A stretch of DNA of 19,662 nucleotides from JBBQKF01 sp038326615 (GTDB taxonomy: Bacteria; Bacillota; Clostridia; Saccharofermentanales; UBA5734), in NCBI GenBank assembly GCA_038326615.1, contig JBBQKF010000061.1, forward strand, positions 1 through 19,662, read 5' to 3'. Position 1 is the first letter of the stretch; each line of letters starts with the position of its first letter. Shown here piece after piece: positions 12,818-19,662 of this stretch. The translations under genes were made by a program, and so were the position numbers. The notes below the pieces were generated by a model that saw only the letters and a list, made by a program, of their open reading frames with translations, did not search any database and had not been told where the DNA came from.

Positions 12818-15445
12818 ATGACAAAGTATGTTTACACATTTAACGAGGGGAATTCTTCAATGCGAAATCTTCTCGGAGGGAAAGGTGCAAATCTTGCCGA
12901 AATGACAAGCCTTGGACTTCCTGTGCCACGTGGATTTATTGTTACAACAGAAGCCTGTACAAGATATTACGATGACGGTGAGAAAATTTCATCGGAAATT
13001 GAAGAAGAAATATTTACAACATTTGCTAAAATTGAAGCAATCTGCGAGAAGGGCTTCGGAGATCCAAGCAATCCATTCTTAGTATCAGTTCGTTCCGGGT
13101 CACGTGCTTCAATGCCAGGAATGATGGACACTATCCTTAATCTTGGTCTCAATGACGAAGTTGTTGTAGGTCTTGCAAAACTTACAGGCAATGAGCGCTT
13201 TGCATACGACAGTTACCGCAGATTTATCAATATGTTCTCTGACGTTGTTATGGATGTTGAGAAGAAGAAGTTCGACGCAATACTTGAAGCAGTTAAAGAA
13301 GAAAAAAGTGCAAAATTCGATACAGATTTAACAGCAGATGACCTTAAAGAAGTTGTTAGACTCTTCAAAGCTTTATTCCTTAAAGAAAAAGGATTTGAAT
13401 TTCCTCAAGAACCAAAAACTCAGCTCATCGAAGCAATCAAAGCAGTATTCCGCTCATGGAACAACGAAAGAGCTATTGTGTACCGCCGAATGAACGATAT
13501 ACCTGGAAGCTGGGGAACCGCTGTTAACATTCAAGAAATGGTATATGGTAATATGGGAGATACATCAGGTACGGGTGTTGCTTTTACAAGAAATCCATCA
13601 ACCGGTGAAAACAAACTTTATGGCGAATTCCTTATGAACGCACAAGGCGAAGACGTTGTTGCAGGAATAAGAACTCCACAAACTATTGATCAATTAAATC
13701 AGGTCATGCCTGAAGTTTATAATCAATTCGTAGATATTGCAAATAGGCTTGAAACACATTATAAAGATATGCAGGACATGGAATTTACAATCGAAAAAGG
13801 TAAACTTTTCATGCTTCAGACAAGAAACGGTAAGAGAACTGCAGCAGCTGCCCTTAAAGTAGCAGTTGACCTTGTTGATGACGGAATGATTACTATCGAA
13901 GAAGCTTTGATGAAAATTGATCCAAAACAACTTGATGCACTTTTACATCCAACTTTTGTCCAGAAAGACCTCAATGCTGCAAAAGTTATTGCTAAAGGAC
14001 TTCCAGCATCTCCTGGAGCTGCAACAGGTAAAATCTACTTTGATGCTGCCACAGCAGCAGATGCATCAGTAAATCGTGGAGAAAAAGTTATTCTTGTTCG
14101 TCTTGAAACATCCCCTGAAGATATTGTTGGGATGGATGTGTCAGAGGGAATTCTTACAGGACGCGGCGGCATGACATCACATGCAGCAGTTGTTGCACGT
14201 GGAATGGGTAAATGCTGCGTTTCCGGATGCTCTGAAATCAAAATCAACGAAGATGAGAAATATGTACTTGATAAAGCTGGAAATCGCTATAACGAAGGCG
14301 ACTGGCTTTCGCTTGATGGTGGAATCGGAAACGTATATGCAGGATCAATTTCTACACAGGAAGCTGAATTGACTGGCGATTTCGAAAGAATTATGGAATG
14401 GGCAGATCAGGCCAGAACCCTTAAAGTTCGTGCAAATGCAGACTCCCCTAAAGATGCAACAATTGCTCTTTCACTTGGCGCACAGGGAATTGGCCTTTGT
14501 CGTACTGAACACATGTTCTTCGAAACTGACCGTATATTTGCATTCCGTCAAATGATTGTCGCAAAAGACGAATTAGCCCGTAAGGAAGCTCTTGAGAAAA
14601 TATTACCAGTTCAACGTGGCGATTTCGAAGGATTATTTACAGAAATGAAAGGCTATCCAGTAACTATTCGCTTGTTGGATCCACCTCTTCATGAATTCCT
14701 TCCACAGGAAAAATCTGATATTGAACATCTCGCTAAAGAGCTCGATATTTCAGTTGCAGATCTCGAAAGCACAATTGAAAGACTTCATGAACTAAACCCA
14801 ATGATGGGACATCGCGGATGCCGTCTTGCAGTTTCATATCCTGAAATTGCTGTTATGCAGACTCGCGCTATAATTGAAGCGGCTATAAATGTTAACAAAT
14901 CTGGCGGATCAGTAATTCCCGAAATAATGATTCCACTTGTTTGCGACATTAAAGAGCTCAAATTCGTCAAGAATATAATTGTTAAAACAGCAGATGAAAT
15001 CATAGCTAAAGCAGGCGTAACTTTACCATACATGGTAGGAACGATGATTGAAATCCCACGTGCGGCATTAACTGCAGACGAGATTGCAACCGAAGCAGAA
15101 TTTTTTAGCTTTGGTACAAACGATCTTACACAGATGACATACGGGCTTTCACGTGATGACGCCGGAAGAATTCTTGAAGATTACTACAAAGCGAAGATAT
15201 TCGAAAATGACCCAACCGCACGTCTTGACCAGAATGGTGTTGGTAAACTTATGAAAATCGCAGTTGAGGGTGGTAAATCGACAAGACCTGACATTAAACT
15301 TGGTATCTGCGGCGAACACGGTGGAGATCCTTCTTCAATCGAATTCTGCCACCAACTTGGACTTTCATATGTATCATGTTCACCTTTCCGTGTGCCGATT
15401 GCAAGACTTGCAGCAGCACAGGCAGCAATAAAGTTCAACAAGTAA
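12818..15445 (+). CDS. ppdK: Pyruvate, phosphate dikinase
   Basis: Interconverts pyruvate + ATP + phosphate and phosphoenolpyruvate + AMP + diphosphate, often used glycolytically by anaerobic Clostridia with PPi as energy carrier. The N-terminal nucleotide-binding domain starts GGKGANLAEMTSLGLPVPRGF and has SVRSGSRASMPGMMDTILNLGLN. The swivelling phosphohistidine domain reads GGMTSHAAVVARGMGK with the catalytic histidine at residue 455. The PEP/pyruvate TIM-barrel ends with GICGEHGGDP, where the catalytic cysteine is residue 831. Both positions equal those of the well-studied Clostridium symbiosum enzyme, and the length (875) agrees. AGGAGG at 12805-12810 supports the start. It is a single-gene unit with its own promoter and a strong terminator downstream. 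Confidence 0.98.
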   Translation: MTKYVYTFNEGNSSMRNLLGGKGANLAEMTSLGLPVPRGFIVTTEACTRYYDDGEKISSEIEEEIFTTFAKIEAICEKGFGDPSNPFLVSVRSGSRASMPGMMDTILNLGLNDEVVVGLAKLTGNERFAYDSYRRFINMFSDVVMDVEKKKFDAILEAVKEEKSAKFDTDLTADDLKEVVRLFKALFLKEKGFEFPQEPKTQLIEAIKAVFRSWNNERAIVYRRMNDIPGSWGTAVNIQEMVYGNMGDTSGTGVAFTRNPSTGENKLYGEFLMNAQGEDVVAGIRTPQTIDQLNQVMPEVYNQFVDIANRLETHYKDMQDMEFTIEKGKLFMLQTRNGKRTAAAALKVAVDLVDDGMITIEEALMKIDPKQLDALLHPTFVQKDLNAAKVIAKGLPASPGAATGKIYFDAATAADASVNRGEKVILVRLETSPEDIVGMDVSEGILTGRGGMTSHAAVVARGMGKCCVSGCSEIKINEDEKYVLDKAGNRYNEGDWLSLDGGIGNVYAGSISTQEAELTGDFERIMEWADQARTLKVRANADSPKDATIALSLGAQGIGLCRTEHMFFETDRIFAFRQMIVAKDELARKEALEKILPVQRGDFEGLFTEMKGYPVTIRLLDPPLHEFLPQEKSDIEHLAKELDISVADLESTIERLHELNPMMGHRGCRLAVSYPEIAVMQTRAIIEAAINVNKSGGSVIPEIMIPLVCDIKELKFVKNIIVKTADEIIAKAGVTLPYMVGTMIEIPRAALTADEIATEAEFFSFGTNDLTQMTYGLSRDDAGRILEDYYKAKIFENDPTARLDQNGVGKLMKIAVEGGKSTRPDIKLGICGEHGGDPSSIEFCHQLGLSYVSCSPFRVPIARLAAAQAAIKFNK

Positions 15446-15454
15446 TTCGAAAAC

Positions 15455-15478
15455 AAAGATAAAGATAAAGATAAAAAT
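15455..15478 (+). repeat. 6-bp tandem repeat AAAGAT x4
   Basis: Three perfect AAAGAT units and one AAAAAT unit lie just after the ppdK stop. The following A-rich stretch to 15610 has degenerate echoes of AACAAGTAATT (near 15438, 15505 and 15535) and no gene. Confidence 0.7.
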
Positions 15479-15617
15479 AAAATAAGCAGTTTAAAACAAA
15501 GTCAAAACAAGTAATTTGCTAGAAAAAGAAATAATTAGTAATTTACAAAACAAAGTTTAAACAATTAAATTCCTGGGTAAAGTAATAATTATTAAAAAAA
15601 GCAAATTAAAATAAAAG

Positions 15618-15642
15618 CGCGGACAGCAATGTCCGCGTTTTT
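15618..15642 (+). terminator. Intrinsic terminator after ppdK
   Basis: A perfect 8-bp G+C-rich stem (CGCGGACA with TGTCCGCG) closes a GCAA tetraloop and is followed by five T residues at 15638-15642. It is by far the clearest terminator in the window. It ends only 21 bases before the next gene's ATG. Confidence 0.92.
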
Positions 15643-15663
15643 GCAAAAATTTGAGGAGTGTGA

Positions 15664-16488
15664 ATGAAAAAACTATATGTTTCAGACCTTGACGGTACCC
15701 TATTGAACTCAGACGCCGAATTATCTGAGTTCACAAAAGTGGCAATAAATAAATTACAGACAAAAGGCATTCATTTTAGTGTTGCTACTGCGAGAACTGC
15801 AGCAACTGTTTTGAAAATACTAGAAGGAATTGAATTACAAGCGCCTCTCATATTAATGAATGGTGTTGGTTTAATGGATTCGAAAACAAAGAAATATATT
15901 AAGATTGAACAAATATCAAATGAATCAAAAACAAATATTTTAGAAACTATACGCAAAAATAATCTTTCAGGCTTTATTTATTCCATTGAAAATGGTGAGT
16001 TATCAACATTCTATGAAAATATTAACTCCCCATATACATTGTCTTTCATACAGGAACGGGTACAAAAATACAATAAAGTTTTTACAAGAGTTGACAATTT
16101 TTACGAATGTCTAAATAAAAATATTATTTATTATTCAATTTCAGATAAAAAAGAAAATCTCATTAAAGCTTATTATGAATTATCTAGAGATAATAAATTT
16201 CATATTGAGTTTTATAGAGATATATATACCAACGATTTCTGGTTTCTTGAAGTTTCATCAATTACAGCTTCAAAAGGTAATGCAGCTAATTTCTTACGTG
16301 AGGAATATGGATATGACAAGATAATTGGATTTGGAGATAATCTTAATGATATTCCACTATTTTTGGCATGTGATGAAAGTTATGCCGTTTTTAATGCAAA
16401 ACCTGAGGTAAAACAAATAGCGACTGCTGTCATAGAGTCAAACATCAATGACGGAGTCGCTAAGTGGTTGATTGAAAATTCTAAATAG
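15664..16488 (+). CDS. Cof-type HAD-IIB family phosphatase
   Basis: A 274-residue haloacid dehalogenase-superfamily hydrolase of the Cof/IIB class, which dephosphorylates sugar phosphates, FMN or similar small molecules in the cytosol. Motif I is VSDLDGTLL with nucleophile D8 and D10. Motif II is the serine/threonine of FSVATARTAATV. Motif III and IV are the lysine of TASKGNAANFL and GFGDNLNDIPLF. The middle portion is the variable cap. Substrate is not predictable. GAGGAG at 15653-15658 supports the start. The ppdK terminator ends 21 bp upstream, leaving no room for a new promoter after it. A poor TTGCTA-17-TAATTT at 15516-15544 lies before the terminator, so expression may depend on read-through. 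It converges on the URO-D-like gene with a 9-bp gap. Confidence 0.93.
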   Translation: MKKLYVSDLDGTLLNSDAELSEFTKVAINKLQTKGIHFSVATARTAATVLKILEGIELQAPLILMNGVGLMDSKTKKYIKIEQISNESKTNILETIRKNNLSGFIYSIENGELSTFYENINSPYTLSFIQERVQKYNKVFTRVDNFYECLNKNIIYYSISDKKENLIKAYYELSRDNKFHIEFYRDIYTNDFWFLEVSSITASKGNAANFLREEYGYDKIIGFGDNLNDIPLFLACDESYAVFNAKPEVKQIATAVIESNINDGVAKWLIENSK

Positions 16489-16497
16489 GCTGCTAAA

Positions 16498-17571
16498 TTA
16501 CAAAAACAAAGATATTTCTTTTGGATTTTCACCACGAATCTCGCGTACGATACGAACCATGTTAAGGTATCCGTCAACAGGAACATAATCTGGTATAGAG
16601 TTTCCTGAGCCAAAAGCAAAACCGCCGTGTCCTTTGCATTTTGAAATAACATCTTTAATGTAAATTTTCATTTCAGAATAGCTTAATCGGCAAACAGCGT
16701 CAGTATCAATTCCTCCAAAATTTCCTATTTTGTCACCGTATTTTTCTACCCAATAAGGGAAAGCTGCAATTTGATCTTCATTTGAATGCTTAGCATCAAT
16801 CTTTGCAACGTTTATCAAATCATCCATAACATCAAATATATTTCCGCATGAGTGTAGTAAAAATGGCTTTCCATAACTATGAACCAAAGCGATTATTTTT
16901 TGATATTCGGGAATTATTAAAGACTTTACGTCAGACGTTTTAAGTAATGTTGTACTCTTAAATCCTAAATCATCGCCGAATCGCAAGACACAATAAATGT
17001 CTGAATATTTTTCGAGAAATCTTTCCCATATTTTATAATTTGTTTCTCCAACTTTTTTAAATAAATCCCGATACAAGTCAATATCATCTTCTGCAATATA
17101 GCACAGATCCATAAACCCAACGATATCCTGAGCACATTCAAAAATCCCATTGCCAGGGCCGCCGATAGCTTTCATACCTTCAGGCATTGTTTCTCTCAAA
17201 GCCTCATAATCCAATGAGTATTTTTCAAAAAACAAATCAGGCACTTTATCCCAAGGATACTTATCAAAATCCTCTCTGGTTTTTATGACACCGTCTTTAT
17301 GTCCGCCCAGAGCACCGCTGCCTGGCATAATTGGCCCAATACAGGTTTCGTAGGTTACTGTATCGTAACCCATTTCAAGAAAAAATCTGTTGTAAATACG
17401 AAAAAAATCTTTTTTTGATTCGAAGTCACCGTCATAAAGGTGTGCAAATGGAATTTTTAACACTTTCTCCATTATTCCAACGCTGATATTATGTTCGTAT
17501 AACGGAAGCCTTGCAGACTCGATATTATTTGCTGCATTAAGAATATTATTGTAGTCTGGTATAAATTTCAT
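16498..17571 (-). CDS. Uroporphyrinogen decarboxylase-like (URO-D/MtaA superfamily) protein
   Basis: A 357-residue protein of the URO-D superfamily, which includes HemE and the zinc-dependent methylcobamide:coenzyme M methyltransferases. The superfamily is visible from GGPGNGIFECAQDIVGFMDLC, the FGDDLGFKSTTLL block, LLHSCGNIFDVMDDLI and the final GFAFGSGNSIPDYVPVDGYL. HSCGN supplies the His-x-Cys zinc-type pair of the methyltransferases. The N-terminal RQAGR-like arginine loop of true HemE is missing, and the usual late cysteine (SSGC) is Asn here (GSGN). It is therefore unlikely to be HemE. A methyl or C1 transfer role is only inferred. GAGGG precedes the ATG. It follows an AraC-type regulator on the same strand, its probable controller. 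Confidence 0.85.
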   Translation of the reverse strand: MKFIPDYNNILNAANNIESARLPLYEHNISVGIMEKVLKIPFAHLYDGDFESKKDFFRIYNRFFLEMGYDTVTYETCIGPIMPGSGALGGHKDGVIKTREDFDKYPWDKVPDLFFEKYSLDYEALRETMPEGMKAIGGPGNGIFECAQDIVGFMDLCYIAEDDIDLYRDLFKKVGETNYKIWERFLEKYSDIYCVLRFGDDLGFKSTTLLKTSDVKSLIIPEYQKIIALVHSYGKPFLLHSCGNIFDVMDDLINVAKIDAKHSNEDQIAAFPYWVEKYGDKIGNFGGIDTDAVCRLSYSEMKIYIKDVISKCKGHGGFAFGSGNSIPDYVPVDGYLNMVRIVREIRGENPKEISLFL

Positions 17572-17887
17572 TTCTTTTCCCTCAGTTTATTCAATTATAA
17601 AAATCGAATAAATCTTTCTCTTTCTTTCTAAAAATAGGATTCATTTGCAAATAAATCAATAACTTTATTAGACACTCAAATACTGTTATTTTCTATGCAC
17701 TCCAATAATAGTACTAAAAACACTAAAAATCTATCCCTATATTTTACAACTGCATGTCAAAAATTTACCTTTTCATTTCTATATACATGATTAATTCATC
17801 ACAAAATGCAATGGATAAATCATCCTCCATGTATAATAATTTCGTTACCGTCGCAGACAAGTGATTTTTGCTTAAATCTGAATTTAT
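17572..17887 (-). promoter_or_regulatory. Regulatory gap between the AraC gene and the URO-D-like gene
   Basis: This 316-bp gene-free gap should hold the promoter of the minus-strand URO-D-like gene. On the minus strand a perfect TTGACA (17760-17755) is present, but no good -10 sits at standard spacing (TATAGG at 13 bases, GATAGA at 19), a pattern common at activator-dependent promoters. Upstream of it lie the inverted arms ATACATG (17783-17789) and CATGTAT (17828-17834), and the near-direct repeats TTAATTCATC (17791-17800) and ATAAATCATC (17815-17824). These are plausible AraC-type operator sites, unproven. Confidence 0.4.
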
Positions 17888-17895
17888 TCAGATTT
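17874..17895. terminator. Hairpin at the AraC gene 3' end
   Basis: Perfect 9-bp arms (AAATCTGAA and TTCAGATTT) enclose a 4-base loop and overlap the AraC stop codon. The T-rich tail is on the plus-strand side (17893-17897); on the minus strand, the direction of the AraC gene, the tail is poor. It may slow or stop transcripts only weakly in the gene's own direction. Confidence 0.45.
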
Positions 17896-18865
17896 TTCTT
17901 ATATTAATAAGATGATTGGGTGAATACCCGCGCATCCTTTTGTAGGCTTTACTAAAAACTGAACTGTTACCAAAACCTGTTTCTAATGCTGCCTGCGTGA
18001 TTGAACGGTTTTCGTTTAATAGTTTTCTTTCCGCCTCGCAAATTCTTATATATGTTAAAAATTCATGAAACCCTTTGCCGGTGTTTTTCTTGAAATATCT
18101 CGAGCAATATGAGTAGTTAAAATTCAAGTTTTTAGCGACATCATTTAAATTAAAATTTTCCTTCAGCGCATTAATTTCGATGTAATTGAGCAATGCAGTA
18201 AGCGAGTTGTTCTGCTTTTGGCTTTTTCTTACTAAAATTTCAGGAATTACAAACATATCAAGACGAACAAGAATTGATATTAGAACCGAAAGATATCCTT
18301 TTATCGCGATTTCAAAGCTCAACTCCTTTTTAGTAAATTCATCAAGTAAAGAATTGACAAGCCAGCAAAAGGAATTGAGATACGGAGAATTGTCGAGGTT
18401 TTTAACAGGAGAGATATTAATATTAAGAAAAGAAGTAATATATATAGATTCGAAAGAATGCGAGTAAATTGAATAAATGAATTCTGGGAGAAACTTAATT
18501 ACAATAATTTTTACATCTTCACCAGGTTCGCAAAATGTAGAATGAACATCACCACGTTTGATAATAATCAGATCGTTTTCTTTAACCAGAAACTTCTGTT
18601 GATTAAGTGTCTGCATGGCACTCCCTTTTATAACAAAAAGAATTTCAAAACAATCATGCCAGTGAGGAGTAACATTAAAAGGTCTAGATATATTATCCTG
18701 GAGAAATATATCACTCTTAATATCACTTTCAGTTGTAAGTTCTCTTTCAAGATATGATTCAGGATTGGCTCGCTTTTTATTATAAGGATTGTCAAGTGCG
18801 ACTTGTTGATTACCAAGTGCGACTTGTTGATTACCAAGTGCGACTTGTCGATTACTTTCGGACAT
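17888..18865 (-). CDS. AraC-family transcriptional regulator with cupin sensor domain
   Basis: A 325-residue regulator. After a variable N-terminus, a cupin-type ligand domain begins near residue 60 (FNVTPHWHDCFEILFVIKGS, with IIKRGDVHS). The C-terminal double helix-turn-helix AraC domain covers about residues 225-325, with LNDVAKNLNFNYSYCSRYFKK as first HTH and ITQAALETGFGNSSVFSKAYKR, GYSPNHL as second. GGAGG nine bases before the ATG supports the start. Residues 7-26 are a repeated heptapeptide (QVALGNQ) encoded by three 21-bp repeats. It probably senses a small sugar-like or other ligand and controls the URO-D-like gene 316 bp downstream, by position only. Its own promoter is not clear; TTGAAT-17-TATGCC on the minus strand near 18980-18952 is a weak candidate. 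Confidence 0.92.
   Translation of the reverse strand: MSESNRQVALGNQQVALGNQQVALDNPYNKKRANPESYLERELTTESDIKSDIFLQDNISRPFNVTPHWHDCFEILFVIKGSAMQTLNQQKFLVKENDLIIIKRGDVHSTFCEPGEDVKIIVIKFLPEFIYSIYSHSFESIYITSFLNINISPVKNLDNSPYLNSFCWLVNSLLDEFTKKELSFEIAIKGYLSVLISILVRLDMFVIPEILVRKSQKQNNSLTALLNYIEINALKENFNLNDVAKNLNFNYSYCSRYFKKNTGKGFHEFLTYIRICEAERKLLNENRSITQAALETGFGNSSVFSKAYKRMRGYSPNHLINIRKI
18794..18856 (-). repeat. 21-bp in-frame tandem repeat x3 in the AraC N-terminus
   Basis: Units at 18794-18814, 18815-18835 and 18836-18856. The first two are identical and the third differs at its far end. At 21 bp the unit keeps the reading frame and encodes the heptapeptide QVALGNQ or a close variant. Confidence 0.95.
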
Positions 18866-19006
18866 ACACCATTTCCTCCATTCCTTTTACTAATATTCCT
18901 TTTGCTTAAAATGACATGGACTAATACAAGAATAATAATATCACATTTGCGATGGCATAAATTAAGTATTTATAGAATTCAATGCATTTGAAAAATATAT
19001 GATAAT

Positions 19007-19024
19007 TGTATTTCACAAAATACA
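19007..19024. promoter_or_regulatory. Palindrome in the AraC-to-rRNA gap
   Basis: Seven-base arms TGTATTT and AAATACA around a 4-base centre. It lies 142 bp upstream of the AraC start, so it could be an operator for that gene. The rest of 18866-19240 is very A+T-rich, with TTTATATA three times between 19127 and 19178 and no gene visible. Confidence 0.3.
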
Positions 19025-19246
19025 TTAAGTGCCATAAATCACATATAGCACATTCGCAATCATTAAGGATATTAAGAGATTAAATATTATATACCTGTAA
19101 TATATTTAGGGTATAATTGGCCTATAGTTTATATATTGTATAAATAAATGATTTATATAGAATGTATGGTTTATATAGAGCAGTGGGGGTTTAGTATAAA
19201 ATCTAATTTCATTTCATTTATCAGAGGTATTAAATTAGAACCCAGT

Positions 19247-19404
19247 AGAGCCTTGTATTTAAATGTTTAAGAGGAGAGTAATGTCTCATTCGTGTGGCAT
19301 TGGCTCTTATAAAGAGTGATAATGGTTCATCATAAAACGTAGAATGTGCCATATAAAGGTGGATTGGCGGTAAACAAATGACTAAAGGGCACGTGAGACA
19401 TTTG
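19247..19404 (+). ncRNA. Candidate structured RNA or leader upstream of the rRNA promoter
   Basis: This stretch is richer in G+C than its surroundings and can fold as nested arms. ATGTCTCA+CGTG (19280-19287, 19290-19293) pairs with CACGTGAGACAT (19390-19401), giving 12 bp with a 2-base bulge. Inside it TGGCA (19294-19298) pairs with TGCCA (19347-19351), and CTCTT (19303-19307) with AAGAG (19311-19315). Competing pairings exist: AGAGCC (19247-19252) with GGCTCT (19301-19306), and CAAATG (19375-19380) with CATTTG (19399-19404). It does not match any riboswitch, 6S, SRP, RNase P or tmRNA motif I know. A 12-codon ORF (ATG 19280, after GAGGAG) lies in it. Confidence 0.35.
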
Positions 19405-19464
19405 CACTGATATCGAAACACCCGGTACGGTTGTAAAAAGATACCTAAATAGTAAAAAAAGGTG

Positions 19465-19493
19465 TTGACAAAACAAACCCGCGGTGGTATCTT
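19465..19493 (+). promoter_or_regulatory. rRNA operon promoter
   Basis: TTGACA (19465-19470), a 17-base spacer and TATCTT (19488-19493) lie about 150 bases before the 16S start. The element is followed by a G+C-rich start region and a leader containing CCTTGAAAATTGAACA, typical of clostridial rRNA leaders. Confidence 0.8.
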
Positions 19494-19572
19494 ATTAAAG
19501 CGCCGCAAACGCGGACGGCAAACGGACCTTGAAAATTGAACAGTGAAACAAATACAAAACAAGCGGAGCCAA

Positions 19573-19591
19573 CGATTCTTTTTGAGAATCG
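19573..19591 (+). other. rRNA leader hairpin
   Basis: A 7-bp stem (CGATTCT with AGAATCG) with a 5-base loop in the pre-16S leader. It is followed by A residues, not T residues, so it is not a terminator. It may serve leader folding or processing. Confidence 0.4.
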
Positions 19592-19639
19592 AAAAAAACA
19601 AAAAGTAAACAAAGAGCCAAACGGTTCTTAAATAATTAA

Positions 19640-19662
19640 TTATTTGAGAGTTTGATCCTGGC
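19640..19662 (+). rRNA. 16S ribosomal RNA, 5' end only
   Basis: The universal bacterial 16S start AGAGTTTGATCCTGGC begins at 19647, which corresponds to E. coli position 8. The mature 5' end is therefore near 19640. The gene is cut by the window edge and continues to the right. Confidence 0.95.

Noticed and set aside
13694..15456. Several minus-strand open frames inside ppdK
   Set aside because: All are shadows of a fully conserved 875-residue enzyme.
19471..19493. CCCGCGGTGGTAT considered as a T-box antiterminator motif
   Set aside because: It does not match the conserved T-box sequence on either strand and lies inside the spacer and -10 of the rRNA promoter.
19230..19601. 123-residue minus-strand open frame upstream of 16S
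   Set aside because: It crosses the rRNA promoter and leader, and has no recognisable motif or ribosome site.

Overview
The window looks like a low-GC Bacillota chromosome, most likely class Clostridia. Evidence for this is the A+T-rich sequence, strong AGGAGG ribosome binding sites, the block yicC-remA-gmk-rpoZ, an alpha2-type glycyl-tRNA synthetase, a pyruvate phosphate dikinase whose catalytic residues fall at H455 and C831, an HPr/Crh-like protein and a DUF3791 protein. The last ~23 bases are the 5' end of a 16S rRNA gene, so the right edge enters an rRNA operon. No complete mobile element, CRISPR array or tRNA gene was seen.

Layout, left to right. (1) 1-1217: the C-terminal tail of an unknown gene, a small DUF3791 gene bracketed by an imperfect ~60-bp direct repeat, and a creatininase-family hydrolase. 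(2) 1356-5054: an amidohydrolase followed by tsaE, tsaB and rimI, the tRNA t6A / ribosomal acetylation cluster, without tsaD inside the window. (3) 5088-7517: a promoter, an HPr/Crh-like protein with no active-site histidine, and uvrC. (4) 7969-8676: a metallophosphoesterase. (5) 8698-12674: promoter, then yicC, remA, gmk, rpoZ (with a long acidic tail) and glyS. (6) 12719-15642: promoter, ppdK and a strong intrinsic terminator. (7) 15664-18865: a Cof-type HAD phosphatase convergent with a minus-strand pair, an AraC-type regulator and a URO-D-like protein. (8) 18866-19662: a gene-free stretch holding a candidate structured RNA, a strong rRNA promoter and the 16S start.

The most striking property is not one gene but the gene boundaries. 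Six unrelated tandem arrays lie at or beside gene junctions: 22 bp x5 (tsaE/tsaB), 8 bp x47 (tsaB/rimI), 8-9 bp units in a 35-bp super-repeat (uvrC/metallophosphoesterase), 18 bp x4-5 (gmk/rpoZ), 6 bp x4 (after ppdK) and 21 bp x3 (inside the AraC N-terminus). Two of them are nearly free of one base (T in one, C in the other), so their transcripts would be largely unstructured. The 22-bp array builds a chain of short ORFs with ATGA stop/start overlaps leading from tsaE into tsaB.

Functional assignments rest on motifs read by eye from translations. No database search was run.
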